A stretch of DNA of 64,000 nt from positions 3,100,001 to 3,164,000 of the forward strand of contig NC_010681.1 in assembly GCF_000020125.1 (NCBI RefSeq), read 5' to 3'. Position 1 is the stretch's first letter. The number at the start of each line of letters is the position of its first letter. The translations under genes and the position numbers were made by a program. Positions 18,628-27,253 of this stretch are shown in pieces. This DNA is from Paraburkholderia phytofirmans PsJN (GTDB lineage Bacteria > Pseudomonadota > Gammaproteobacteria > Burkholderiales > Burkholderiaceae). The notes below the pieces were generated by a model. That model ran no database searches. It saw only the letters and a list, made by a program, of their open reading frames with translations, and was not told the origin of the DNA.

Positions 18628-19404
18628 TCAGGAGAGCCCGAAGCCGTCGTCGGCGGCAATCACCGAGCCGTTGATGAACTGCGATTCGTCCGCCGCCAGC
18701 AGCAGCAGGAGCCCGTCCAGATCCTCCGGTTTGCCGACGCGGTGACGCGGCAGCATCGACACGAGCTTCTGCCCTTGCTCCGTCGACCAGTGATGATGGT
18801 TGATCTCAGTGTCGATATAGCCAGGACAGATCGCGTTCACGTTGATGCCGTGCTTGCCCCACTCGAGCGCCATGGCTTTCGTCATATGCACGACAGCCGC
18901 CTTGCTGATCGAATACAGGCCGATTTGCGGCAGCACGCGCAAACCCGCCATCGACGCGATATTGATGATGCGGTACGACGGTTTCTGCGCGCCGTTACCG
19001 CGCATGATCATGCGCTTGGCGACTTCCTGCGCGACGAAGAACGCGCCGCGCGTGTTGGTATCGAACACGTATTCGAAGTCGGCGGGCGTGACCTCCGACA
19101 GCTTCTGCGTGGTCGACACGCCCGAATTGTTCACCAGAATATCAATCGTGCCGGCCTCGGTTTCCGCATGGGCGACCGCGGATTTGATGCTCTGGTAGTC
19201 GGTCACGTCAAGCGAAACGACGTGCGCCGCGCCGCCGGAGGCCTCGATCTCGGCGCGCAACTCCTTCAGACGCTCGGTCCGCCGGCTCGCCAGCACGACC
19301 TTGGCGCCCGCCTGCGACAACACTTGAGCAAAGCGCTTTCCCAACCCGCTCGAGGCGCCGGTAATCAGCGCGACCTTGCCTTCCAGATTGATCGAACGGC
19401 CCAT
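18628..19404 (-). CDS. SDR family oxidoreductase
   Basis: 258 residues of a classical short-chain dehydrogenase/reductase. The dinucleotide motif TGASSGLG is at residues 15-22, the NNSG structural motif appears as LVNNSGVS, the catalytic serine lies in INIASMAGL and the Tyr-Lys pair in LYSISKAAV; GYIDTEINHHHW follows. The basic ASRRTERL after strand 2 suggests NADP(H) preference. Its promoter region, shared with the divergent ETF:ubiquinone oxidoreductase gene, carries a TetR-like palindrome. It probably acts on a fatty-acyl or related alcohol/ketone, but the substrate is not seen. Confidence 0.9.
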   Translation of the reverse strand: MGRSINLEGKVALITGASSGLGKRFAQVLSQAGAKVVLASRRTERLKELRAEIEASGGAAHVVSLDVTDYQSIKSAVAHAETEAGTIDILVNNSGVSTTQKLSEVTPADFEYVFDTNTRGAFFVAQEVAKRMIMRGNGAQKPSYRIINIASMAGLRVLPQIGLYSISKAAVVHMTKAMALEWGKHGINVNAICPGYIDTEINHHHWSTEQGQKLVSMLPRHRVGKPEDLDGLLLLLAADESQFINGSVIAADDGFGLS

Positions 19405-19489
19405 TGTCGTTCCTTGTTCGGTTGTTGTTACGGCTGCGGTTGACGGGTGCGGTAAGCCCGTCGCTACGGGTCATACCGTATCACAAAAA

Positions 19490-19505
19490 TAGAACGATCG
19501 TGCTA
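19490..19505. promoter_or_regulatory. 16-base palindrome, candidate TetR-type operator
   Basis: TAGAACGATCGTGCTA is a palindrome with a perfect ACGATCGT core and one mismatched pair. It lies in the 187-base gap between the divergent SDR and ETF:ubiquinone oxidoreductase genes. Palindromes of this size and AT-flanked form are typical of TetR-family regulators of fatty-acid and branched-chain acyl-CoA catabolism in beta-proteobacteria. The regulator is not in the window; the assignment is inference. Confidence 0.5.
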
Positions 19506-19591
19506 ATCTCTGCTCATCTGGTTGCAGTGCGGGTGTGCATCGCCCACAATACGAACCCGAAAAAAGCATTCTAACGGTAAGAGGAGCATCA

Positions 19592-21265
19592 ATGACCCCC
19601 GCAAGTCTCATTGAGCAATACGGTCCACGCGAGTCGATGGAATACGACGTCGTGATCGTCGGCGGCGGCCCGGCTGGCCTGTCCGCGGCGATCCGCCTGA
19701 AGCAGCTGGCTGCTGAGAAAAGCGTCGAGATTGGCGTGTGCGTACTGGAAAAAGGCTCGGAGATCGGGGCTCATATCCTGTCGGGCGCGGTGATGGATCC
19801 GCGCGCGATCACCGAACTCATTCCCGACTGGAAGGAAAAAGGCGCGCCGCTGACGGTGGATGTGACCGAAGACAAATTCCTGTTTCTCACGGAAACCGGC
19901 TCGAAGAGCGTGCCGACCTGGGCGCTGCCGGATAACTTCAAGAATCACGGCAATTACGTCATTTCACTGGCCAATGTCACACGCTGGCTGGGTCAGCAGG
20001 CCGAGGCGCTGGGTGTCGAGATTTTCCCGGGCTTTCCTGCGGCTGAAATCCTGTACAACGACGACGGTTCGGTTAAAGGTGTCGCCACAGGCAACCTGGG
20101 CATTGGCAAGGACGGCGAGCCGACCGAAAACTTCCAGCTCGGCATGGAACTGCACGCGAAATACACGCTGTTCTGCGAAGGCGCGCGCGGTCACCTCGGT
20201 CGCCAGCTGAACGATAAATTCAAGCTGCGCGAAGGCGCCGATCCGCAGGTCTACGGTATCGGCATCAAGGAACTGTGGGAAATCGACCCGTCGAAGCACA
20301 AGCCGGGTCTGGTGATGCACACGGCCGGCTGGCCGCTGGAAAACGACACGTACGGCGGCTCGTTCCTCTATCACATGGATAACAACCAGGTGGTGGTGGG
20401 CTTCGTGGTCGGCCTCGGCTACACGAACCCGTATCTGTCGCCGTTCGAAGAATTTCAGCGCTACAAGACGCATCCGGCGATTCGCGCCGTGCTCGAAGGC
20501 GGCAAGCGCGTGTCGTATGGCGCGCGGGCCATCACGGCGGGCGGTTTGATGTCGCTGCCGAAGCTGGTATTTCCGGGCGGCGCGCTGGTGGGCGACGATG
20601 CGGGTTTCCTGAACGCGTCGCGGATCAAGGGTTCGCATGCGGCGATCAAGACCGGCATGCTGGCTGCTGAAGCGGCTTTCGACGCCGTGCAGGCAGGACG
20701 CACCAGCGACGAACTCACCGCCTATCCGGAGAGCTTCAAGACGTCGTGGCTGCACACCGAACTTCACCGTGCGCGCAACTTCAAGCAGTGGATGAGCAAG
20801 GGACTCTACCTCGGCACGCTGATGGTCGGCATCGAGCAGAAGCTGCTGGGCGGCAATGTGCCGTGGACGCTGCATCACCAGCATTGGGATCACGAGATGC
20901 TCAAGCCCGCGTCGCAATGCAAGCCGATCGTGTATCCGAAGCCGGATGGCAAGCTCACGTTCGACCGGCTGTCTTCGGTGTTCATCTCGAACACGAATCA
21001 CGAAGAGAATCAGCCGGCGCATCTAACGCTGAAAGATCCGTCCGTGCCGGTGAACGTGAACTGGCAGACGTATGCCGGTCCGGAATCACGCTATTGCCCG
21101 GCGGCCGTGTACGAGTTCGTGAAAAACGACGACGGCAGCGAGCGTCTCGTGATCAACGCGCAGAACTGCGTGCACTGCAAGACGTGCGATATCAAGGACC
21201 CGACGCAGAACATCGTGTGGGTCACGCCTGAGGGCGGCGGCGGTCCGAACTATCCGAACATGTGA
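19592..21265 (+). CDS. Electron transfer flavoprotein-ubiquinone oxidoreductase
   Basis: 557 residues from ATG 19592, with GAGGAG at good spacing. It passes electrons from acyl-CoA dehydrogenases, through ETF, to ubiquinone at the inner membrane. The N-terminal FAD motif is YDVVIVGGGPAGLSAAIRLK; the quinone-binding region and GDDAGFLNASRIKGSHAAIK follow; the C-terminus carries the 4Fe-4S ferredoxin-like motif NCVHCKTCDIKDPTQNIVW, with the fourth cysteine earlier in ESRYCPAAVYEF. Length matches the bacterial family. Shares a promoter region with an SDR gene. Confidence 0.96.
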   Translation: MTPASLIEQYGPRESMEYDVVIVGGGPAGLSAAIRLKQLAAEKSVEIGVCVLEKGSEIGAHILSGAVMDPRAITELIPDWKEKGAPLTVDVTEDKFLFLTETGSKSVPTWALPDNFKNHGNYVISLANVTRWLGQQAEALGVEIFPGFPAAEILYNDDGSVKGVATGNLGIGKDGEPTENFQLGMELHAKYTLFCEGARGHLGRQLNDKFKLREGADPQVYGIGIKELWEIDPSKHKPGLVMHTAGWPLENDTYGGSFLYHMDNNQVVVGFVVGLGYTNPYLSPFEEFQRYKTHPAIRAVLEGGKRVSYGARAITAGGLMSLPKLVFPGGALVGDDAGFLNASRIKGSHAAIKTGMLAAEAAFDAVQAGRTSDELTAYPESFKTSWLHTELHRARNFKQWMSKGLYLGTLMVGIEQKLLGGNVPWTLHHQHWDHEMLKPASQCKPIVYPKPDGKLTFDRLSSVFISNTNHEENQPAHLTLKDPSVPVNVNWQTYAGPESRYCPAAVYEFVKNDDGSERLVINAQNCVHCKTCDIKDPTQNIVWVTPEGGGGPNYPNM

Positions 21266-21282
21266 TCGATGCTTCACTTGCC

Positions 21283-21318
21283 TTCGCAGCGCCTGCTTCT
21301 AAATGCCGGCGCTGCGAA
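21283..21318. terminator. Stem-loop between convergent genes, possible terminator
   Basis: TTCGCAGCGCC (21283-21293) pairs perfectly with GGCGCTGCGAA (21308-21318), eleven base pairs. It lies in the 65 bases between convergent genes. There is no long T-tract on either side, so termination is plausible but not certain. Confidence 0.5.
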
Positions 21319-21330
21319 AAGGTAGGCAAC

Positions 21331-22809
21331 TCACCGCCGTCCCACCGCTTCAATCCGCTCCCGCACCCTCGCCACCACCGGCGCCCAGTCGCCGACGCGT
21401 AGCTGTCGAACCAGCTCGATCGAATCGTACCAGACCGTCTCCGGCGTTTCGTCGCCCCAGAACCAGGCGGAGACGTGGTCGATCATCAAACAGGTCGGCA
21501 CGCCAAGCGCCCCCGCCAGATGCGCGGGCCCGCTATCGATCGTGACCACCAGATCCAGATTCGCCAGCAGCGCCGCGACATCGTCGAAGCCTGATTGAAA
21601 ATGATGCGTCAGATCGACGACGTCGAGACCCTTGGCGCGCCACTGCGCGACCGTCTCTCCGCGCCCCGGCGACACAGCAAAATAGGTCACACCGGCTACA
21701 TCCAACAGCGGCTCGATTTGCCCGACCGGCACCGAACGCCGCATGTCGCGGATATGGTCCGGATTACCGTTCCACACCAGACCGACCTTGCGATTGCCCC
21801 GCGTGCCGGCCATATGCGCTTCGACCCGCTCACGCCATGTCTGCTCAAGCGCGGCATCAGCGCTTAAGTACGGCGCGCCCCATCCGGTTGCGTCGACAAT
21901 GCCGAGCCGCAGTGGCAGGGTCATCAGCCCGCAATGAAAATCCGGCTGCGTCTCCAGACTCGTTTCGAGCGGCAAATCGGCGGGCAGCATGCGTTCGAAT
22001 AGATGCCGCAAAGGTCCGTCGTGGCCGAAAATCACCCGGCCGCCCTCGCGCCGCGCCCGCTCGGCGAGCAGCGGCAAAAACCTCACCGCCCAGAGGCAAT
22101 CGCCGTTGCCTTGCTCGCCGTACACCACGAGCGTTTTGCCAGCTAGCGATTCGCCCTGCCAATGCGCGCTGATCGCCGCGAGGGCTTGCTGCGCGTTGTT
22201 CAGTTCGCCCGCGGCAAACGCGATACGCGACTCGTAATGCGCCCAGCCTTCGGCAAGACGCCCACTGCGAATCTCGAGTTCCGACAGATCGAACAACGCA
22301 TGGGCATTGTCCGGCGAAAGCATCAGCACTTGTCGCAGCAAGCCCTCGGCCTCGGCGAAGCGCGCCTGCTCCTTGATGCATAGCGCCAGCTTGTGAAGCG
22401 CCACCGGGTTGCCCGGCACGACGCGCACGGCTTCGCGCAACAGCGCCTCGGCCGCGGCAAAGTCGTCGCGCTGCTGAACGGCCGCCGCGCGCCAGATCAA
22501 TGCGTTGGCGTCTTCGGCATGGCGCGCGAGCAGCAGGCCCGTGGCCGAGTCGACCAGCGCCCAGTCGCGCAATACGAACGCCGTTTGCGCAATGGTATGC
22601 AACAGTGTGGGTTCGCAGGAAGCATCGAGTTGATAGGCGCGCACCAGCGCAGCAAGTGCCTCGCGCTGGCTCGCCTTGTCGCGGCCGGCGTGTTGCAGTA
22701 GCGCCTGACCGAACGCCAGGCAGTCGCCGGCGGCGGCATCGGGCGCGGCGGCGCGCGCACGCAGGCCCGCGAGGGCGCTCGCGGACGGCCCGGAATTGAG
22801 ATCGGTCAT
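21331..22809 (-). CDS. TPR protein with glycosyltransferase-like C-terminal domain
   Basis: 492 residues in two halves. Residues 1-220 are tetratricopeptide-like helical pairs (for example ALHKLALCIKEQARFAEAEG, then AHALFDLSELEIRSGRLAEG). Residues 230-492 resemble a heptosyltransferase or GT9-type fold: LVVYGEQGNGDCLWAVRFLP at the start, VGLVWNGNPDH in the middle, and LDLVVTIDSGPAHLAGALGV, which resembles the nucleotide-sugar site, near the end. The acceptor is unknown; proteins of this plan are found in capsule, flagellin or pilin glycosylation loci, none of which is near. Start ATG 22809 is preferred over the GTG at 22818. Confidence 0.8.
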   Translation of the reverse strand: MTDLNSGPSASALAGLRARAAAPDAAAGDCLAFGQALLQHAGRDKASQREALAALVRAYQLDASCEPTLLHTIAQTAFVLRDWALVDSATGLLLARHAEDANALIWRAAAVQQRDDFAAAEALLREAVRVVPGNPVALHKLALCIKEQARFAEAEGLLRQVLMLSPDNAHALFDLSELEIRSGRLAEGWAHYESRIAFAAGELNNAQQALAAISAHWQGESLAGKTLVVYGEQGNGDCLWAVRFLPLLAERARREGGRVIFGHDGPLRHLFERMLPADLPLETSLETQPDFHCGLMTLPLRLGIVDATGWGAPYLSADAALEQTWRERVEAHMAGTRGNRKVGLVWNGNPDHIRDMRRSVPVGQIEPLLDVAGVTYFAVSPGRGETVAQWRAKGLDVVDLTHHFQSGFDDVAALLANLDLVVTIDSGPAHLAGALGVPTCLMIDHVSAWFWGDETPETVWYDSIELVRQLRVGDWAPVVARVRERIEAVGRR

Positions 22810-22860
22810 GGAGAGCACTGCCCACGCAGAACGGCTACAGAGGCGCTCGAAGCAGGCCCG

Positions 22861-23961
22861 TTAAGGCGCGCTCGCGGCGATCTTCGGCGTGCTGACGGCC
22901 ACGTCGCCGCATTGCGCGCGATGACGCAGCGCATGGTCGATCAGCACCAGCGCGAGCATGGATTCAGCGATCGGCGTGGCGCGAATGCCGACGCACGGAT
23001 CATGCCGTCCGAACGTTTCGACGACGACCGGTTGCCCCGCCTTGTCGATCGAGCGGCGCGGCGTGCGAATGCTCGACGTCGGCTTGATCGCGATCGACAC
23101 CGTCACGTCCTGTCCAGTCGAAATACCGCCGAGCACACCGCCCGCGTGATTACCGACGAAGCCCTCCGGCGTCAATTCGTCGCCATGCACCGAGCCTCGT
23201 TGCGCGATGCTGGCAAAGCCCGCGCCGATCTCGACACCCTTCACCGCGTTGATGCCCATCATGGCGTGCGCAATGTCCGCGTCGAGGCGGTCGAACAGCG
23301 GCTCGCCGAGGCCGACCGGCACGCCGGACGCCACGACGTTAATGCGCGCGCCGATCGAGTCGCCGTCCTTGCGCAGCGCGTCCATGTACGTTTCCAGTTG
23401 CGGCACGATCTGCGCGTTGGGCGCGAAGAACGGGTTCTCGCGCACGTGTGCCCAATCGACGAAGGGCACGTCGATCTCGCCAAGCGCTGCCATATAGCCG
23501 TGAATTTCGGTGCCGAACTTCTCGCGCAGCCACTTCTTGGCAACCGCACCGGCGGCCACCGTCGGTGCCGTGAGACGAGCCGACGAACGGCCACCGCCGC
23601 GATAGTCGCGGATGCCGTATTTCTGCCAATAGGTGTAGTCGGCGTGGCCCGGGCGGAACGTGTCGGCAATGTTGCCGTAGTCTTTGCTGCGCTGGTCCGT
23701 GTTGCGGATCAAGAGCGCGATCGGCGCGCCGGTGGTCTGGCCTTCGAACACGCCCGACAGAATCTCGACCTTGTCTTCTTCCTGACGCTGCGTGACGTGG
23801 CGCGACGTGCCGGGCTTGCGCCGGTCGAGTTCGAACTGGATGTCGGCTTCGTTGAGCGCCATGCCCGGCGGGCAACCGTCGATCACACAGCCGATAGCGG
23901 GGCCGTGCGATTCGCCGAAGGTCGTGACAGTGAAAAGCGTACCGAGCGTGTTGCCGGACAT
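22861..23961 (-). CDS. aroC: Chorismate synthase
   Basis: 366 residues starting [20 protein letters not shown]. It makes chorismate from 5-enolpyruvylshikimate-3-phosphate with reduced FMN, the last shared step of aromatic synthesis. The three family signatures are seen: [38 protein letters not shown], and the C-terminal [20 protein letters not shown] with the FMN-binding residues. The frame is open 64 codons upstream but the start at 23961 matches the family. It is 51 bases upstream of the TPR-glycosyltransferase gene. Confidence 0.97.
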   Translation of the reverse strand: MSGNTLGTLFTVTTFGESHGPAIGCVIDGCPPGMALNEADIQFELDRRKPGTSRHVTQRQEEDKVEILSGVFEGQTTGAPIALLIRNTDQRSKDYGNIADTFRPGHADYTYWQKYGIRDYRGGGRSSARLTAPTVAAGAVAKKWLREKFGTEIHGYMAALGEIDVPFVDWAHVRENPFFAPNAQIVPQLETYMDALRKDGDSIGARINVVASGVPVGLGEPLFDRLDADIAHAMMGINAVKGVEIGAGFASIAQRGSVHGDELTPEGFVGNHAGGVLGGISTGQDVTVSIAIKPTSSIRTPRRSIDKAGQPVVVETFGRHDPCVGIRATPIAESMLALVLIDHALRHRAQCGDVAVSTPKIAASAP

Positions 23962-24334
23962 GGGCGTCGTCCAAAGAAATGCGGGGAAGACGCTATTATG
24001 CCAGCCCCGTGGCGGCTGGACCGCGCCGCGCAGTCGCGTTGGCCGATCGGCCAGGATGTGTATAAGCAGGCATTCCGGCCGGACCACCCGGCTTGTCGGG
24101 ACGCTCGCTGCGCCGTGCAGGATTGTTCGCATCGCCGCCGCTGCCCAGGTCACTCAGGCGGAGCCGCGCAAAACATCGCACGTCAGGAATTTCTGCGCCG
24201 ATATTGCGCGCTACTTGCGCGATCGATTGGCGTTCTGGCGGCGCTGGCATTCCAGCATCTTGCGCCTGGCCGGCGTCCGCGCGGGCATCGTTCGATTTCC
24301 GTGACACCGCGCGCGCTTCACCGCTGCGGCCGCG
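23962..24334. other. Intergenic region without a recognised gene
   Basis: 373 bases between aroC and the MFS-acyltransferase gene, both on the minus strand. Several open frames cross it in both directions but none has a convincing ribosome site or recognised motif. Probably holds the aroC promoter. Confidence 0.5.
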
Positions 24335-26272
24335 CTACTTGCGCGCCCCGCGCAACTCGGTGACGATCTGCTGCAACGTCTCCGGCGTCGCCAGTTCCGG
24401 TTCGATCGGCTCGCCCACCGCCAGCGTGAGACGGCTCATGACGCCCTTCTGGATCGGCCGCGGCCAGCGCGCGTCGCCCGCGCGCGAAAACACGCTGCCC
24501 CACAGGCCGCGCAGCGCCATGGGAATGACCGGCGCGGGCGTGCGCCGGATGATCTCGGTGACGCCATGACGGAACGGATTCATGTCGCCGGTTCTGGTCA
24601 GCTTGCCCTCCGGAAAGATGCAGACCAGATCGCCCTCGGCAAGCGCCTGCGCGCAGCGCTCATAGGCGCGCGTCAGCACCTGCGGGTCCTGATGCGCCGG
24701 CGCGATAGGAATCGCCTTGGCGTGACGGAACACCCAGCCGGCAAACGGCGACTTGAAGATCTGGTGGTCCATCACGAAACGGATCGGCCGCGGGCTCTCG
24801 GCCATGATGACGATCGCGTCGACGAAACTCACGTGATTGCAGACCAGCACGGCCGCGCCCTCTTCCGGAATCCGCTCAGCGTGCACGAGGCGAATCCGGT
24901 AGAACGTGTGCACCAGCACCCACGCGATGAAGCGCAGCAGAAACTCCGGCACCAGCGAGTAGATGTAGGTCGCCACCACGATGTTGAGCAACGCAGTGAC
25001 GAGGAAAATGGCCGGAATGCTAAAACCCGCCGAGGTCAGAGCGACCGCCATCAGCGACGAGACGATCATGAACAGCGAGTTCAGGATATTGTTCGCCGCG
25101 ATGATGCGCGCACGGTGGCTCGGCTGGCTGCGGCTCTGGATCAGCGCATACAAGGGCACGCTGTAGAAGCCCCCGAACATGGCGAGCAGGAACAGATCGG
25201 CCAGCACGCGCCAGTGCGCGGGCCGCACAATGAACTCGCCGACGCTCAGCAGATGTCCCGGTAGCGGCAACGCATGGCTCGCGAAAAACAGGTCGATCGC
25301 GAATACGCTCATGCCGATCGAACCGAGCGGCACGAGGCCGATTTCGATGCGTCGCTTCGAGAGTTTTTCGCACATCAGCGAGCCGAGGCCGATGCCGATC
25401 GAGAAGGTGCCGAGCAGCACGGTCACGACGTCCGGATCGGCGGATAGCACATTCTTCGCGAAGCTGAAAAACGACGACAGGAAGATCGCGCCGACGAACC
25501 ACAGCCAGGAAATCCCAAGCAGACTCAGAAACACCGTACGGTTCTCGCGCGCCAGCTTGAGATTGCGCCACGTCTCGCTAACCGGATTCCAGTTGATGCG
25601 CAGATCGGCCTGCGGCGCCGGCGTCACGGGAACGAAGCTCGACACCACGCGCCCCACCAGCGCGATCGCGACGCACGCGCAGGCCAGCACCACCGCGCCA
25701 TGTTCGGCGAAACCCGCGCCCACGCCGCCGACGATTGTGCCGATCAGGATGGCCACGAAGGTGCCCATTTCAACCATGCCGTTGCCGCCGACCAGTTCCG
25801 CCTTCGACAGATGCTGCGGCAAATAGGAGTATTTGACCGGCCCGAACACGGTGGAATGCACGCCCATCAGAAACGTGCACAGGTACAGAAGCGGCGCGCT
25901 ATGCAGCCAGAAACCCGCGCCGCCGATCAGCATCACGACGATCTCGAAGCTCTTGACGAAGCGCGTGAGCATCGCCTTGTCGTACTTGTCGGCGATCTGG
26001 CCGGAGGTGGCCGACAGCAGCACGAACGGCAGAATGAAGATGGCGGAGATCAGGAACGCCGCCGTTTTCGGATCGACTCCGGAAAAGCGCGCCGCCTGAT
26101 ACGTGACGAGCGACGTGAAACCGATCTTGAACACGTTGTCGTTCATCGCGCCGAGGAACTGGGTCCAGAAAAACGGTGCGAAGCGGCGCTGGTTGAGCAG
26201 CCGGAACTGGGATTCGTGCGCCTCGTGTTGACGCGCGGCGCGGCGGGCAGCAGGTAACGGACGATCGCTCAT
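24335..26272 (-). CDS. MFS lysophospholipid-transporter-like and acyltransferase fusion protein
   Basis: 645 residues. Residues 20-430 are a 12-helix MFS domain of the LplT type (FFWTQFLGAMNDNVFKIGFT at the start, with the loop IADKYDKAML). Residues 445-640 are a PlsC-type acyltransferase: the catalytic box CNHVSFVDAI has the HxxxxD pattern, then FPEGKLTRTGDMNPFR for substrate binding and PVIPMALRGLWGSVF. In E. coli the partner Aas has acyltransferase and acyl-ACP synthetase domains; here the synthetase domain is absent. Role inferred: inward flipping of a lysophospholipid and its reacylation in the inner membrane. ATG 26272 (MSDRPLPAARR) is chosen over the open frame to 26515. Confidence 0.9.
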   Translation of the reverse strand: MSDRPLPAARRAARQHEAHESQFRLLNQRRFAPFFWTQFLGAMNDNVFKIGFTSLVTYQAARFSGVDPKTAAFLISAIFILPFVLLSATSGQIADKYDKAMLTRFVKSFEIVVMLIGGAGFWLHSAPLLYLCTFLMGVHSTVFGPVKYSYLPQHLSKAELVGGNGMVEMGTFVAILIGTIVGGVGAGFAEHGAVVLACACVAIALVGRVVSSFVPVTPAPQADLRINWNPVSETWRNLKLARENRTVFLSLLGISWLWFVGAIFLSSFFSFAKNVLSADPDVVTVLLGTFSIGIGLGSLMCEKLSKRRIEIGLVPLGSIGMSVFAIDLFFASHALPLPGHLLSVGEFIVRPAHWRVLADLFLLAMFGGFYSVPLYALIQSRSQPSHRARIIAANNILNSLFMIVSSLMAVALTSAGFSIPAIFLVTALLNIVVATYIYSLVPEFLLRFIAWVLVHTFYRIRLVHAERIPEEGAAVLVCNHVSFVDAIVIMAESPRPIRFVMDHQIFKSPFAGWVFRHAKAIPIAPAHQDPQVLTRAYERCAQALAEGDLVCIFPEGKLTRTGDMNPFRHGVTEIIRRTPAPVIPMALRGLWGSVFSRAGDARWPRPIQKGVMSRLTLAVGEPIEPELATPETLQQIVTELRGARK

Positions 26273-26551
26273 GGAGTTCCGGAAGCAGGCTAAAAGAACG
26301 ACAGGTAAGAAAGTGCGATGCGCGGTGTCGCGTACGGGCGGGTCGCCGGGCGGCACGCGGTGCCGGATTGCAAACCCGCCACGCGGACTCGCACCGGCCC
26401 TGACGTCGAGCCGGCTACCGAACCGGACACAAGACTCCTCATAGGCCGAGCACAGCGCCGGACACAAAAAAAGCGCACGCTTTCGCGCGCGCCTCGACTG
26501 CCTTTTCGCGCTCACCGCAACGGCTGGCGCGTCGCAGTGAATCGCCGCGCA

Positions 26552-27013
26552 TTAACGCGCCGGCTGCTGCTCCTGCTGTTCTTCCGGCCAGTCGCGGATA
26601 TAGGCCTTGAGCATGCGGTTTTCGAAGCCCTGCTCTTCGACCACCGCCTTGGCGACGTCGTAGAACGAGATCACGCCCATCAGCGTGCGGCTTTCGAGCA
26701 CCGGCAGATAACGCACGTGATGCTCGAGCATCATGCGGCGAACTTCGTTGACGTCCGTTTCCGGCGTGCAGGTGAGCGGATGGTCGTCCATCACTTTGCG
26801 GATCGTCGACGTGCCGACGCTGCCGCCGTTCTTGCTCAGCGTCAGCATGATTTCGCGGAATGTGAGCATGCCGACGAGGTCGCCATACTCCATTACCACC
26901 AGCGAGCCGATGTCGTGCTCGGCCATGGCGTTGACTGCGTCGTGCAGCGTGGTGTCCGGCGTGACCGTGAATAGGGTGTTGCCTTTGACTTTAAGGATGT
27001 CGCTGACTCGCAT
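26552..27013 (-). CDS. Two-CBS-domain protein
   Basis: 153 residues from ATG 27013, preceded by GGGAGA. Two CBS domains fill it: residues 1-60 (VSDILKVKGNTLFTVTPDTT, ending MLTFREIML) and 75-135 (VMDDHPLTCTPETDVNEVRR, ending SFYDVAKAVVEEQG). CBS pairs bind adenosine nucleotides and act as energy sensors, usually fused to enzymes or channels; here they stand alone. No partner is encoded next to it. The tail is rich in Glu and Gln. Confidence 0.9.
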   Translation of the reverse strand: MRVSDILKVKGNTLFTVTPDTTLHDAVNAMAEHDIGSLVVMEYGDLVGMLTFREIMLTLSKNGGSVGTSTIRKVMDDHPLTCTPETDVNEVRRMMLEHHVRYLPVLESRTLMGVISFYDVAKAVVEEQGFENRMLKAYIRDWPEEQQEQQPAR

Positions 27014-27253
27014 GATCTGTCTCCCGTAGTGCCCGCTAAGCTGGTAATGCATCGATGTCTTTCGATCCTAGCGGAAAGACCCATAAAAGGAAAGCGGCCC
27101 GCCCACCAAGGCGCAGCGGGCGTTCGCAGGTTCGAAGCCGTGCTTGCACGCGCACGCGCATCGGGAAAACCGCGCTTGATGCGCCGCGTGCCGGTGATAG
27201 GATGGCCGCCACTTTCACCTTTCGCGAGGCCGTCCGTGGCCTCGCCGCTCCGC

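Noticed and set aside
22912..24363. A 483-codon plus-strand frame opposite aroC
   Set aside because: Antisense shadow; aroC has all three family signatures on the minus strand.
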